Of a stretch of 64,000 bases of DNA, positions 1 through 9,236 are shown one piece after another (the first letter of the stretch is position 1; each line of letters begins with the position of its first letter). The DNA is from an uncultured Lachnospiraceae bacterium (lineage in GTDB: Bacteria; Bacillota; Clostridia; Lachnospirales; Lachnospiraceae), in contig CANRJM010000001.1 in the NCBI GenBank assembly GCA_947630925.1, positions 186,001 through 250,000 on the forward strand. The letters are read 5' to 3'. A program made the translations under genes and the position numbers. The notes beneath the pieces are model-generated. The model was not told where the DNA came from. It did not search any database and was given only the letters and a program-made list of their open reading frames with translations.

Positions 1-1
1 G

Positions 2-1471
2 TATGTGCTGCATCATTTTGATCTTACCGATATCCTGGATGATAACCGGGTATTGTTTTTTGTGGAGGATATGAATGCGAAAGAATTTACTGCTGAATTT
101 TCCAAAAGATTGCACTGGAGTTCTATCCCAACGCAGATTCCATGCGCCCACCCGGGGTATCATGATTTATATCCGGAACAATATGACTGGTTTATGGGAG
201 CGGTAAAAAAAGAAGATGAAAGAGAAATCGTTAACCGTAATACGATAACAACGATGTCGCACAGTATTGCGGCAAATGTTATCAGCAATCTGCATTTTAT
301 CCGGGAAAGCAACTATTGCGAGGAGTTTGTTAAAGATATACCGAAGGATGTTCCAATTATTATTGTATCGGCAGGACCGTCTCTGGATAAGAATATAGAG
401 GAGCTGCACAGAGCAAAAGGAAAAGCTTTGATTGTCGCTACAGATACAGCGGTTAAGTATCTGCTTGCCAAAGATGTTCCTTTTGACGCCATGATAACGA
501 TTGACGCAAAAAAGGGAATGAAACATATGGAAGATAAGCGTTGTTTTGATATCCCGCTCTTTACGGTACCGGAGGCAAGAAATGCAATTTTGGAGCGGCA
601 TACCGGACGAAAAATTTGGTTTGAAGGCATGTATTATCTGGAAAAGGTATATATGAAATTCCATAGGAGCTTTTCAAAGTACAATACCGGCGGTTCTGTT
701 GCAACCGCAGCAATGATGTTAGGGGTTTCCCTTGGATTTCAGCGGTATATATTGATTGGACAGGATTTGGCGTATGGAAATGGGGCAACGCATGCAGGAA
801 GTGTTGTCAGGCAGATTCCGGGCGAAGAGGAAGGCACGGAAATGGTAGAAGGAATCGATGGAACGATGGTTCGTTCCCGTTATGACTGGATTTTATACCG
901 TGACTGGTTTGAAAGAGTGATTGAGACAAAGAAAGAGATTGAAGTAATCGACGCTACAGAGGGCGGAGCGTTGATCCACGGTTCTAAAGTCATGACGTTA
1001 TCGGATGCGATTGATACATATTGCCGGACCGCCTTTGATTTTGGTAAGATTCTGGCGGAAAAACCATATACTTTTACTGAACCGGAATATGAAGAAGTCA
1101 AGAAAACAATCTTCCATCTGGATAAGGAATTTCATAATATCCAGCAAAAAGCTGCGGAAGGAAAAAAAGCGGCAAGTGATTTGGTGGCAAAGATCCATAT
1201 GGGAAAAGTTCCGCCGGCTGTTGAAGAAAAGTGTTTGAAAACAGTTCGGAAGGCAAATAACTTTATTGAGAAGCAGGATGTCTATATTCTGTTTGATTCC
1301 TATATCTCTGCGAAAGTTACAGATGCCATTCAGAAGATTAACTGTGTTTCAGGAGACGAGCAGAAGGATATGATTGCCACTCTGGAAACTTCCAAGATTG
1401 TATTTAACGCGTTAATCGAAGCGGAGAAAGAATTAAGACCGGTATTGGAAGAAGTTCTGGAAAAAATGTAA
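2..1471 (+). CDS. Maf-type flagellin glycosyltransferase (DUF115), 5' end outside window
   Basis: The reading frame is already open at base 2, so the N-terminus lies left of the window; the GTG at 5 is not a convincing start. The visible 489 residues carry the DUF115 core: a Rossmann-like strand and loop VSAGPSLDKN (about residues 121-130), then GGSVAT (about 228) and GQDLAYG. These are the conserved features of motility accessory factor (Maf/MptE-like) proteins, which transfer nonulosonic acids to flagellin Ser/Thr in the cytoplasm in Campylobacter, Clostridium and Geobacillus. A second paralogue follows 28 bases later, and NeuA/NeuB-type genes lie downstream, which supports the role. Family members usually exceed 550 residues, so roughly 100 or more are missing. 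The sugar and acceptor are inferred. Confidence 0.85.
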   Translation, partial: YVLHHFDLTDILDDNRVLFFVEDMNAKEFTAEFSKRLHWSSIPTQIPCAHPGYHDLYPEQYDWFMGAVKKEDEREIVNRNTITTMSHSIAANVISNLHFIRESNYCEEFVKDIPKDVPIIIVSAGPSLDKNIEELHRAKGKALIVATDTAVKYLLAKDVPFDAMITIDAKKGMKHMEDKRCFDIPLFTVPEARNAILERHTGRKIWFEGMYYLEKVYMKFHRSFSKYNTGGSVATAAMMLGVSLGFQRYILIGQDLAYGNGATHAGSVVRQIPGEEEGTEMVEGIDGTMVRSRYDWILYRDWFERVIETKKEIEVIDATEGGALIHGSKVMTLSDAIDTYCRTAFDFGKILAEKPYTFTEPEYEEVKKTIFHLDKEFHNIQQKAAEGKKAASDLVAKIHMGKVPPAVEEKCLKTVRKANNFIEKQDVYILFDSYISAKVTDAIQKINCVSGDEQKDMIATLETSKIVFNALIEAEKELRPVLEEVLEKM

Positions 1472-1499
1472 TGTTTGAGAAAGCATAGGAGACAGAAAC

Positions 1500-3134
1500 A
1501 TGGAAGATATGATTACATGCGTAAGCCAAATTATACGTGCGGTAACGGAAGCCATATTTTATTTTCGCAGACAAAATCATACCAGGGGGTATCGCTGTTC
1601 CAAGCAGGCGCTTGCACTGGGAGAAGCCTATTTTGAAAAGGCAGTGCAGGTGGGTTTTCAGGAAAGCGTGGAACTTCTTCTGCCCATTTGGAAGTCTTTG
1701 TTGGAAGCAACAGAGGCAGGGGATGAGGTGCAGTTAGCCGATATCTATGAACATCAGCTTTTGAATGCATTATACGAGATTCAGAGCTGTTTGTTAGAAA
1801 ATTTCTCTGGTGAGCCAATAACATTTTGGGATGATAATATGGCGCTGCTAGAGAAGAAGGATGCTGGATTATACCGAACATTAAAAGAGACGGAGGAAAG
1901 CACAGAAAGAGAATATGCGTTTTCCTGGGCATTGACGGGAGATCCTGTGCTTAAAGTAAATACAGCGCAGGGAACGGTACAGCTCAATACCGCTGTCAAT
2001 CCGTGGCAGGAAGCTTTAAGCTTTTCGGAAGCAAATCTGGCGCAGGAGCAGACGAAATACAGTGTTATAGGTTTTGGTCTGGGCTATCATGTAGAAATGT
2101 TGGAACAGCAGATATCGTGTCAGGAGCTTACAGTAATAGAGCATGATCTGGAACAGCTTCGCATAGCCTTTATGTATCGTGATTTATCTGCTGTCCTGAA
2201 TAGTGAAAAGGTTCGCATCGTATATGCAAAAAAGGCGGCAGATTACGGAAAATGGCTGAATCCAACAGAACAGAAAACGGTCTGCATTCTCTGGTATCCG
2301 TCTGTTAAAACGATAGTGGAGAAAAAGCTGAAAGAAGCTATGGAAAATTATTGGATATCCGGCAATTCAGCAAAGATGCTTGGACTAGGATTAGAAGCGA
2401 ATTTTGAAAAAAATATTAGGAAACAGGACGACAATGTCGATGTCCTTCGAGCGGATTTTTACAGAAAAAAAATGATTCTGGTTGCGGCAGGACCGTCATT
2501 AGATGATAATCTGGATTCTTTGAAGAAGGCGCAGGGGAAAGAAGATATTCGGATGGTCTGTGTAGGGAAAGTAGCTGCCAAACTGATAAAATATGGCATC
2601 CGGCCGGATTATCTGGTTATGATTGATGCGATGCATGGGACAAATTGGCAGATTCGGGGAATAGAGGAGGCTGGTATTCCACTGATTTATCTTTCCACCG
2701 CTGCTTCTACTGTTGTAGAAGCATATAAAGGGAAGAGGTATATTGCATTTCAGGAGGGATTTGAACCGGCAAAAGAGGAAGCGGAAAGACGGGGAGTCTC
2801 ATTGTATCAGGCGGGAGGTTCCGTAGCGACGTTTGCACTGGATCTGGGACTTTGCTTTGGTTGTGAACGCATTATCTGTGTCGGGCTGGATCTTGGTTAT
2901 CCCAATAGCCATTCCCATGCAGAGGGAGTTGGTCATGCGATTGCGGATACGAAGTCGCTCCGTCAGGTTGAAGGGGTGGATGGCGGCCGGATTTATACCA
3001 ACCGGACATTAGATATGTACCGCATATGGATTGAAAGACGGATTCGGGACGTCAAAGGAACGGTTTTGATTAACGCTTCTTCGGGGGTAAGGATCCATGG
3101 TATGCAGGAGAAGTCATTAGAGGAGAGTTTATAG
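1500..3134 (+). CDS. Maf-type flagellin glycosyltransferase (DUF115), second copy
   Basis: A 544-residue paralogue of the preceding gene. The start ATG follows GGAGA with about 8 bases spacing. The N-terminal third is the variable Maf N-domain. The DUF115 core begins near residue 325 with AAGPSLDDN, followed by MIDAMHG, the diagnostic GGSVAT (about 439) and GLDLGYP, then HAEGVGH. Known Maf proteins transfer pseudaminic or legionaminic acid onto flagellin. Two different Maf genes in tandem usually mean two acceptor sites or two sugars. It belongs to the same operon as its neighbours (28 bases upstream gap, 3 bases to the next gene). Divergence from copy 1 is strong outside the core motifs, so recent duplication is unlikely. 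Confidence 0.87.
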   Translation: MEDMITCVSQIIRAVTEAIFYFRRQNHTRGYRCSKQALALGEAYFEKAVQVGFQESVELLLPIWKSLLEATEAGDEVQLADIYEHQLLNALYEIQSCLLENFSGEPITFWDDNMALLEKKDAGLYRTLKETEESTEREYAFSWALTGDPVLKVNTAQGTVQLNTAVNPWQEALSFSEANLAQEQTKYSVIGFGLGYHVEMLEQQISCQELTVIEHDLEQLRIAFMYRDLSAVLNSEKVRIVYAKKAADYGKWLNPTEQKTVCILWYPSVKTIVEKKLKEAMENYWISGNSAKMLGLGLEANFEKNIRKQDDNVDVLRADFYRKKMILVAAGPSLDDNLDSLKKAQGKEDIRMVCVGKVAAKLIKYGIRPDYLVMIDAMHGTNWQIRGIEEAGIPLIYLSTAASTVVEAYKGKRYIAFQEGFEPAKEEAERRGVSLYQAGGSVATFALDLGLCFGCERIICVGLDLGYPNSHSHAEGVGHAIADTKSLRQVEGVDGGRIYTNRTLDMYRIWIERRIRDVKGTVLINASSGVRIHGMQEKSLEESL

Positions 3135-3137
3135 ATA

Positions 3138-4109
3138 TTGAAAAAAATAAGTGTAATTATTCCATGCTATAATGCCGTGAACTGTATTGACCGGTGTTTA
3201 GAGAGTCTGACAGGTCAGACGATTGGTCTGGAGAGCATGGAAATCATTTTGGTAAATGATGCGTCAACAGATGCAACTTTTCAAAAGCTGTGTGCATGGG
3301 AACAGCGGTATCCGGATTCTGTGGCGGTAATCAACTGCGCAGAGAACGGAAAACAGGGACAGGCAAGGAATATAGGCATGCAGTATGCTTCGGGCGAGTA
3401 TATCGCTTTTGTGGATGATGATGACATATTAGAGGCAGAGATGTATGAGATGTTGTTTCATGCCGCAAAGGAGCACCATTGCGATTTGGCGATTGGACAA
3501 TCTGTCCGGCATACCGGAGAGGAAGCGTTTCATATTCCGGTCCGGGAGAAAAGAGAAAATATCATTGCAATTACGACGGAGGAGGAGCGGCGGGCGTTTC
3601 TCCGACAGGATATCAATATTGCAATTTGGAATAAAATATACAGGCGTGATTTTTTGGAAAAGAACCGGATTTGTTTTTTGCCGGGTGTCATCTATGATGA
3701 TATTTATTTCAGCGCGCTGGTCAAACAGTATTGCACCAGGGTATACCTGACTAATCAGGTGTATTATCATCACATTATCAGTAAAAGTTCTGCATCCGGG
3801 GTCAGGAGTAAAACAGACCGGATTGGTTTTATGGAAGTACATATCGCATTGATAGAGGAACTGCGTGTCAGGGGGATTTATGAAGCTTTTGCGGACTGGT
3901 ATGAAAAAGAATTTTTTATTGATTATCTGTCATTTATGGTAAATTACCAAAAGACTTTTGGGCAGATGGAACCGGAACTGAAACAGATCATCCGGCAGAG
4001 CGTGACGGAGCTTTTTCCGGAATATCATAAAATTCCGGTTGTGCAAAAGATTTTAACCGGGGAAAATCCGGTATACCGGAATATATTACAGGATTTGGAG
4101 GAATTATGA
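3138..4109 (+). CDS. GT2 family glycosyltransferase
   Basis: 323 residues. It begins at TTG, three bases after the previous stop, with GGAGAG about 10 bases upstream inside the Maf gene. The GT-A fold is plain: SVIIPCYN at the N-terminus, LVNDAST (about 38), ARNIGM, and the metal-binding FVDDDD (about 90-96). The C-terminal half (about 200-320) is helical and matches the region that selects the acceptor in capsule and teichoic-acid GT2 enzymes. It lies between Maf and NeuA genes and overlaps the latter by four bases (ATGA), so a role in elongating the flagellar or surface nonulosonate glycan is inferred. The donor sugar cannot be told from sequence. Confidence 0.85.
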   Translation: MKKISVIIPCYNAVNCIDRCLESLTGQTIGLESMEIILVNDASTDATFQKLCAWEQRYPDSVAVINCAENGKQGQARNIGMQYASGEYIAFVDDDDILEAEMYEMLFHAAKEHHCDLAIGQSVRHTGEEAFHIPVREKRENIIAITTEEERRAFLRQDINIAIWNKIYRRDFLEKNRICFLPGVIYDDIYFSALVKQYCTRVYLTNQVYYHHIISKSSASGVRSKTDRIGFMEVHIALIEELRVRGIYEAFADWYEKEFFIDYLSFMVNYQKTFGQMEPELKQIIRQSVTELFPEYHKIPVVQKILTGENPVYRNILQDLEEL

Positions 4110-5113
4110 AAGAGATACTTGCCATCATACCTGCGCGAAGCGGTTCAAAAAGCGTAAAGGATAAAAATATACGGTTGATTGATGGAAAGCCGATGTTGGC
4201 ATATTCAATAGAGCATGCATTGCAGGCGGAGAGTATCCGCCGCGTTATTGTCAGTACGGACAGTGAAGACTATGCGGCGATTGCCAGAGAGTATGGGGCG
4301 GAAACTCCGTTTCTTCGGCCGGCGGAGTATGCGACAGATACTGCGCTTGATATTGATGTATTTGAACATGCGCTTTCTTTTTTGGAGAAAGAGGAGGGAT
4401 ACATACCGGATCTGGTAGTACAGCTTCGTCCAACCTATCCAATCCGCAGGATTGAGGATATTGAAAATATGATATCATATATGCAGAAGCATTTGGAGGT
4501 TGATTCCATGCGCTGCATTGCGCCGGCAAAGGAGATTGCCTATAAAATGTGGCATCAGGATGAACAGGGAATGCTTTCGCCTGTGATGAAGGATATTCCT
4601 GAGTGCTACAATATGCCGAGACAGCAGCTTCCAAAGCTCTATTATCAGAATGCCTGTATTGATGTAATACGTACAGAGGTTATCACAAAACAGCATTCCA
4701 TGTCGGGCAGACGGATTGCCGGATATGAAATGAAGGATAATTTTGATATTGATACGGAAGAAGAATTTTTAAAGGCGGAGGAATATCTGAAAATATCCCA
4801 TGGAAACCAGACATTTGTCTTTGATATTGACGGCGTCGTTGCAAAACTGCAAAAGGATTTAGATTATGCTTTGTCAGAGCCAAATGAGCGAATGATAAAA
4901 ATTATCAATCGATTATATGATTATGGAAATAAAATCGTATTATTCACGGCGCGGGGTTATGTTACAGGTAAGGATTGGAGCGGGATTACAAAACAGCAGA
5001 TGAAGCGTTGGGGAGTAAAATACCATGAGTTAAAATTTGGCAAGCCAAATGCGGATTATTATGTGGATGACAGGATGTTAAGCTTAGAGAGGCTGTATGA
5101 CTTATTTGATTAA
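4106..5113 (+). CDS. neuA: CMP-nonulosonate cytidylyltransferase fused to HAD-like phosphatase domain
   Basis: 335 residues in two domains. Residues 1-228 are a CMP-sialate synthetase-type cytidylyltransferase with IIPARSGSK at the N-terminus, STDSEDYA, LRPTYP and a C-terminal FDIDTEEEF. It would activate a nonulosonic acid with CTP. Residues 235-335 are a small HAD-fold module: FVFDIDGVVA (DxD nucleophile motif), LFTARG (motif II Thr) and GKPNADYYVDDR (motif III Lys, motif IV DD), so the catalytic residues look complete. The start follows GGAGGA. Animal CMAS also has a C-terminal HAD-like domain, but this module looks more like capsule-locus HAD phosphatases. The exact nonulosonic acid (Neu5Ac, legionaminic, pseudaminic) is not determined. 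Confidence 0.82.
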   Translation: MKEILAIIPARSGSKSVKDKNIRLIDGKPMLAYSIEHALQAESIRRVIVSTDSEDYAAIAREYGAETPFLRPAEYATDTALDIDVFEHALSFLEKEEGYIPDLVVQLRPTYPIRRIEDIENMISYMQKHLEVDSMRCIAPAKEIAYKMWHQDEQGMLSPVMKDIPECYNMPRQQLPKLYYQNACIDVIRTEVITKQHSMSGRRIAGYEMKDNFDIDTEEEFLKAEEYLKISHGNQTFVFDIDGVVAKLQKDLDYALSEPNERMIKIINRLYDYGNKIVLFTARGYVTGKDWSGITKQQMKRWGVKYHELKFGKPNADYYVDDRMLSLERLYDLFD

Positions 5114-5129
5114 AGGAGGAAGAAACGAT

Positions 5130-6623
5130 ATGAGCAGACTGTTTGAAGATTTATTTATCTTTGAGATGGCCAACAGTCATCAGGGAAGTGTTGAGCATGG
5201 GAAGGATATTATTCATGAAATGGGAAAAATTGCCAGGAGATATAATATTCATGCGGCGGTAAAATTGCAATATCGCAATTTGGATACCTTTATTCATCCC
5301 GATTACAAGGGGCGTGAGGATGTAAAACATATCCCGCGGTTTGAAAGCACGCGCCTGACTTACGACCAGTTCAGCGAGTTGGTTAATGCCATCCGGGAAG
5401 AGGGGATGATCACTATGAGTACGCCGTTTGACGAGGATGGCGTAGACTGGTGTATGGATCAGGGGTTGGATATCATTAAAGTGGCAAGCTGCAGTTCGTT
5501 AGACTGGCCTCTGCTTAAGAAAGTTGCCGCTACGCATAAGCCTACGATTATTTCCGTTGGCGGTAAGACAGTATCTGATATTGATAAGATATATAACTAT
5601 TTTACGCACAGGAAAGCGGATTTTGCGCTGATGCATTGTGTAGCGGAATATCCTGCGCCAATAGAGCGTCTACAGCTTGATTTTATTGACAAATTAAAGA
5701 GACGGTATCCGGATATTACGATTGGATATTCCGGACATGAGGATCCGGACGACAATGTCGTTCCAATGATGGCAATCGCAAAAGGCGTTAAGATATTGGA
5801 ACGCCACGTTGGCCTGCCGACGGACACCATTACACTGAATGCATATTCCATGAATCCTTCACAGGCAGAGCAATGGGTAAAATCCGCTCTGGATGCAAAG
5901 GAAATCTGCGCCATGAAGAAAGAGACGGAGCGTTATATCAGTCAGGAGGAATTGGACTCCCTGAATTCCCTGATGCGCGGTGTATATTTAAAGCATGACG
6001 TCAAGGAAGGGCAGGAGTTGACCGAAAATGATGTGTTCTTTGCCATGCCGAATCATGACCGCCAGATGACAAGCGGAGAATTTTATGATGGTGTGATTGC
6101 CAGCAGGGATTATAAGGCAAATGAAGAACTGCATGAGAAGAAACCGATTACGGATACCAACCTTGCCAGAAGCGTGATCCATGATGTGAAAGGTATGCTT
6201 TATGAAGCAAATATCTATCTGGGCGATGAATTTGAGGCAGAGCTTTCCCATCACTATGGTATCAAGCATTTTCGTCAGTTTGGGGCGTTGATCATCAGTA
6301 TTGTCAACCGGGAATACTGCAAAAAACTGATTGCGGTACTGCCGGGGCAGAGGCATCCGGTACATGCCCATAAGGTAAAGGAGGAAACCTTCCAGTTGTT
6401 GTATGGCGATCTGGAGGTAGAGATCGAAGGCAAGACTATCGAAATGAAACCGGGAGATATCCAGACGGTACTCCGCGGGGAGAAGCACGCCTTTGCATCC
6501 AGAACCGGCGCAGTATTTGAAGAGGTTTCCACAACGCATGTAAAGAATGATTCCTATTATGAAGATCCAAAGATTAATAAATTGGATCTGATGGAGCGTA
6601 AGACCAAGGTATATAAGTGGTAA
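5130..6623 (+). CDS. neuB: NeuB-family nonulosonate synthase with SAF and C-terminal cupin domain
   Basis: 497 residues. The ATG at 5130 is chosen because AAAGGAGG sits about 9 bases upstream; the frame is open 33 bases further up but has no Shine-Dalgarno there. The NeuB TIM barrel (about 1-270) shows EMANSHQGS, AVKLQYR, STPFDEDGVD, KVASC, GYSGHE and LERHVG. It condenses phosphoenolpyruvate with an N-acetylated hexosamine to give a nonulosonic acid. A SAF (antifreeze-like) domain follows at about 280-350, and an extra cupin (about 400-480) has PVHAHKVKEE, FQLLYGD and KPGDI, with metal-ligand His/Glu. The usual NeuB is about 350 residues, so the cupin is an add-on. Together with the neuA gene it makes CMP-nonulosonate for the Maf enzymes. 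Confidence 0.87.
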   Translation: MSRLFEDLFIFEMANSHQGSVEHGKDIIHEMGKIARRYNIHAAVKLQYRNLDTFIHPDYKGREDVKHIPRFESTRLTYDQFSELVNAIREEGMITMSTPFDEDGVDWCMDQGLDIIKVASCSSLDWPLLKKVAATHKPTIISVGGKTVSDIDKIYNYFTHRKADFALMHCVAEYPAPIERLQLDFIDKLKRRYPDITIGYSGHEDPDDNVVPMMAIAKGVKILERHVGLPTDTITLNAYSMNPSQAEQWVKSALDAKEICAMKKETERYISQEELDSLNSLMRGVYLKHDVKEGQELTENDVFFAMPNHDRQMTSGEFYDGVIASRDYKANEELHEKKPITDTNLARSVIHDVKGMLYEANIYLGDEFEAELSHHYGIKHFRQFGALIISIVNREYCKKLIAVLPGQRHPVHAHKVKEETFQLLYGDLEVEIEGKTIEMKPGDIQTVLRGEKHAFASRTGAVFEEVSTTHVKNDSYYEDPKINKLDLMERKTKVYKW

Positions 6624-6668
6624 GGGGATTTCAGGCATTGCTGTGAGTATACAATAAGGAGGAGGAGA

Positions 6669-7904
6669 ATGTCAGGCAAAATAATAAATCGCTGTAAGTA
6701 TTGGGGACAATTACTGCTCCTTCCTGTTTATGGTTTTTCTTTCTTATTTCCAAGAGATAAACGCATCTGGCTTTTTGGTAGCACCTTTGGAAAACGTTTT
6801 GCAGACAATCCCAGATATTTTTATCTCTATATGAGCCAGCATAAAGAAGAATTTCATATCCGTCCAATATGGATCAGTGGTAAAAGGGAACTGGTAACAT
6901 TATTAAAAGAGGCAGGATATGAGGCATATTACCGTTATTCCATAAAGGGCATTTGGTATGCCTTGCGTGGGAAAGTATACTTCTATGACAATTATGCGAA
7001 AGATATTAACTTTTGGTTAAGCGGCGGAGCGCTTAAATTTAATATGTGGCATGGCATTCCGTTAAAAAAGATACAGGCAGATAATATTTTTGACAAGATC
7101 AGGCATCCGAAAAACAGATGGGAAGCGTTTCAGGCGTTTCCAAGACGTCTGTCAGACGAGAAACCGTCGCATTATGTACTCACGACGTCGGAATTTATGC
7201 GCCCTATTTTTTCGTCGGCATTTCAGACGAAGAACGTATCTACAGCAGGTTATCCAAGGATTGACAGCTTTGTCTTTCGGGAAATTCAGAATTTATACAC
7301 GGATACAGAGCGAAAAACTATGGATAAGATCAAAAAACGGATGCGGGAAAAGAATGCGGATACAATTCTTTATTATATGCCGACGTTTCGCGACAGCGAA
7401 ACGGACTTTTTCCATGTCATCCATTTCAAGCAGTTTCATCAGTTTTTGCAGGAAAATCATTTGCTCTTTTGCGTAAAACTGCACCCGAAGTCAAAGTTAA
7501 AAGAGCGGTTTCGGGCGATAGAGGGCGGTAATATAGTGGATATTGATGCAGATACAGACCCGTATGTATTTATCCCCATGTCCGACATGCTGATCACGGA
7601 TTATTCCTCGATATATTTTGATTATTTATTTACGGATAAGCCGGTTGTGTTTTTTGCATATGATTTGGAAAAATATCAGAAACATTCCAGGGAAATGTAT
7701 TTTGATTATGAGGAATATACGCCGGGGGTAAAAGTAAAAAATCAGCAAGAATTAGAACGCGTACTTTTAGAGCTTCTGTCAGGCGCTGATTCTTGTCAGG
7801 AGACAAGAAGGCAGCTTCGTAAAAAGGTGTTTGACAGAACGGAACAATCCGCCAGTGCGACACTGGCCGAGGAAATCATACAAATGACAGGAGGGAGAGT
7901 ATGA
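6669..7904 (+). CDS. CDP-glycerol:glycerophosphotransferase family protein (TagB/TagF-like)
   Basis: 411 residues; ATG after AAGGAGGAGGAGA. The family signatures are FNMWHGIPLKKI (about 123), YMPTFRDSE, VKLHPKSK and ITDYSSIYFDY (about 309), followed by FAYDLEKY. TagB/TagF enzymes transfer glycerol-3-phosphate from CDP-glycerol to a lipid-linked saccharide or to a growing poly(glycerol phosphate). The family also includes enzymes using CDP-ribitol or other CDP-polyols, and minimal versions without a TPR-like tail, as here. The next gene is TagD, translationally coupled by a four-base overlap, so CDP-glycerol is the likely donor. Two more paralogues lie at 43,445 and 44,621. Confidence 0.88.
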   Translation: MSGKIINRCKYWGQLLLLPVYGFSFLFPRDKRIWLFGSTFGKRFADNPRYFYLYMSQHKEEFHIRPIWISGKRELVTLLKEAGYEAYYRYSIKGIWYALRGKVYFYDNYAKDINFWLSGGALKFNMWHGIPLKKIQADNIFDKIRHPKNRWEAFQAFPRRLSDEKPSHYVLTTSEFMRPIFSSAFQTKNVSTAGYPRIDSFVFREIQNLYTDTERKTMDKIKKRMREKNADTILYYMPTFRDSETDFFHVIHFKQFHQFLQENHLLFCVKLHPKSKLKERFRAIEGGNIVDIDADTDPYVFIPMSDMLITDYSSIYFDYLFTDKPVVFFAYDLEKYQKHSREMYFDYEEYTPGVKVKNQQELERVLLELLSGADSCQETRRQLRKKVFDRTEQSASATLAEEIIQMTGGRV

Positions 7905-8290
7905 AAAAAATCATTACCTATGGGACATTTGATATGCTTCACTACGGACATATTAATCTTTTGCAGAGAGCGCGGGCATTAGGCGACTATCTGATAGTTG
8001 CGCTGTCTACTGATGAATTTAATTCCGTAGAGAAAGATAAGGTAACCTATTTTTCTTATGAAAAGCGAAAAAAACTTTTGGAAGCAATCCGGTATGTTGA
8101 TCTGGTCATCCCGGAACAGAGTTGGGATCAGAAAATCCAGGATATTAAAGAGTTCCGCATTGATACTTTTGTTATTGGAGACGACTGGAAAGGGAAATTT
8201 GATTTTTTGAAAGAGTACTGTGAGGTAGTCTATTTAGAGCGGACGCCGGAAATATCAACCACAAAGATAAAAAGGGATTTAAGGATATAA
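7901..8290 (+). CDS. tagD: Glycerol-3-phosphate cytidylyltransferase
   Basis: 129 residues, the normal TagD size. The N-terminus reads TYGTFDMLHYGH with the nucleotidyltransferase HxGH motif (about 14-17), then VALSTDEFN, and the second signature RTPEISTTKIK near the C-terminus. It makes CDP-glycerol from CTP and sn-glycerol-3-phosphate in the cytoplasm. The start overlaps the stop of the CDP-glycerol transferase (ATGA), with GGAGGGAG upstream. It is the last gene of the plus-strand module; a convergent minus-strand gene begins its stop 43 bases downstream. It is the only TagD in the window, so it probably supplies all three glycerophosphotransferases. Confidence 0.93.
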   Translation: MKKIITYGTFDMLHYGHINLLQRARALGDYLIVALSTDEFNSVEKDKVTYFSYEKRKKLLEAIRYVDLVIPEQSWDQKIQDIKEFRIDTFVIGDDWKGKFDFLKEYCEVVYLERTPEISTTKIKRDLRI

Positions 8291-8291
8291 T

Positions 8292-8324
8292 AAAAAAGGG
8301 CAACGTGCTGAGACGTTGTCCTAA
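8292..8324 (-). terminator. Rho-independent terminator of the minus-strand methyltransferase operon
   Basis: A nine-base-pair stem (8298-8306 with 8313-8321, one G-T wobble) with a six-base loop. Read on the minus strand it is followed by CCC and six T. On the plus strand there is no T run after it, so it should mainly end the minus operon. Confidence 0.75.
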
Positions 8325-8333
8325 CAAGAAATG

Positions 8334-9095
8334 CTACGCAGTGCGGTTTGTCAGGATAGAATACCATCGATCTGTTTCACTGTAGGCATCTTCATTGTTC
8401 AGCTTTGGCAAAAATCCCTGCGAATGTACCTGATATCCCTTTTCGGTAAATACCTTAAATATGTCATTGTATTCTTCAGGCGTTCGGTAAATAGCATCAT
8501 AATCACACTTCAATGTTTCAGAATAAAACTCTTTCAGGGTAAGACGCTGTTTTAGGCCGACAGTCTCTGTGAGATAAAAAATGCTATTTTCTCTGAACAT
8601 GCCCAATAGTTTTTCAAGCGTACCGGAAAGTTCGTCATCATTAATATACATGCATACACCGGCAATAATCAGCCGGTTAAACTTTTTGTGGAATTCTTTT
8701 CCTTTTTGTTCCACAAACTCCTGGAAAGAATAGTTTAAAAATTCAAAATTTCCTTTACGTCCTGCATTTCGCTGCTTTGCAGTTTGTATCATTCCTGAGG
8801 AAAAGTCTACGCCGCAATAAAAATGACAGAGAGGTATGACGTGTTCCGCCCAACGTCCTATACCACAACCGATATCCAAAACACAACTGTCGTTTTGGAT
8901 ATTAAGCTGCGGCAGAATAAAATCTTTTTCGTAGAGGTTCCACTTCGCCGCATGTTCCGGATTTTGGTCTCCGAGCAGTACAGAGGTGTATGGACAATCC
9001 ATATTATTCATATTCTTTGCCCTTTGGTCATAAAAATCTATCGTATGTTCTTTGTTAATATCCGCTTTTTCTCCATATATTCTGTGTTTATCCAT
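8334..9095 (-). CDS. SAM-dependent class I methyltransferase
   Basis: 253 residues; ATG after GGAGGAAGAAC. SAM-binding motif I is CVLDIGCGIGRWA (about 89-101), followed by the acidic FYCGVDFSS, then RLIIAGVCMYI (motif IV region). It would methylate a small molecule or a glycan group; no substrate-specific motif is recognised. It is the last gene of a three-gene minus-strand unit behind a nucleotidyltransferase (142-base gap) and a class V aminotransferase, and just upstream of a terminator. That context suggests methylation of an amino- or phospho-substituent made by the other two, which is inference. Confidence 0.82.
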   Translation of the reverse strand: MDKHRIYGEKADINKEHTIDFYDQRAKNMNNMDCPYTSVLLGDQNPEHAAKWNLYEKDFILPQLNIQNDSCVLDIGCGIGRWAEHVIPLCHFYCGVDFSSGMIQTAKQRNAGRKGNFEFLNYSFQEFVEQKGKEFHKKFNRLIIAGVCMYINDDELSGTLEKLLGMFRENSIFYLTETVGLKQRLTLKEFYSETLKCDYDAIYRTPEEYNDIFKVFTEKGYQVHSQGFLPKLNNEDAYSETDRWYSILTNRTA

Positions 9096-9236
9096 TGTTC
9101 TTCCTCCATTCTGAGCATGTTTTCGTCCGAAAAACCGCAGGAGAAGTCTGCCTGTGCAGTTTTTTCTGTCGGGTCAGGGACTGTTTGTGGCGCTCCCGGC
9201 ACAAATAGCTGATTGATGATACCGCTTTTCAGGCAT

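Noticed and set aside
5988..6638. A 216-codon minus-strand reading frame opposite neuB.
   Set aside because: It is antisense to a well-supported gene, has a low-complexity, unrecognisable product and no ribosome site.
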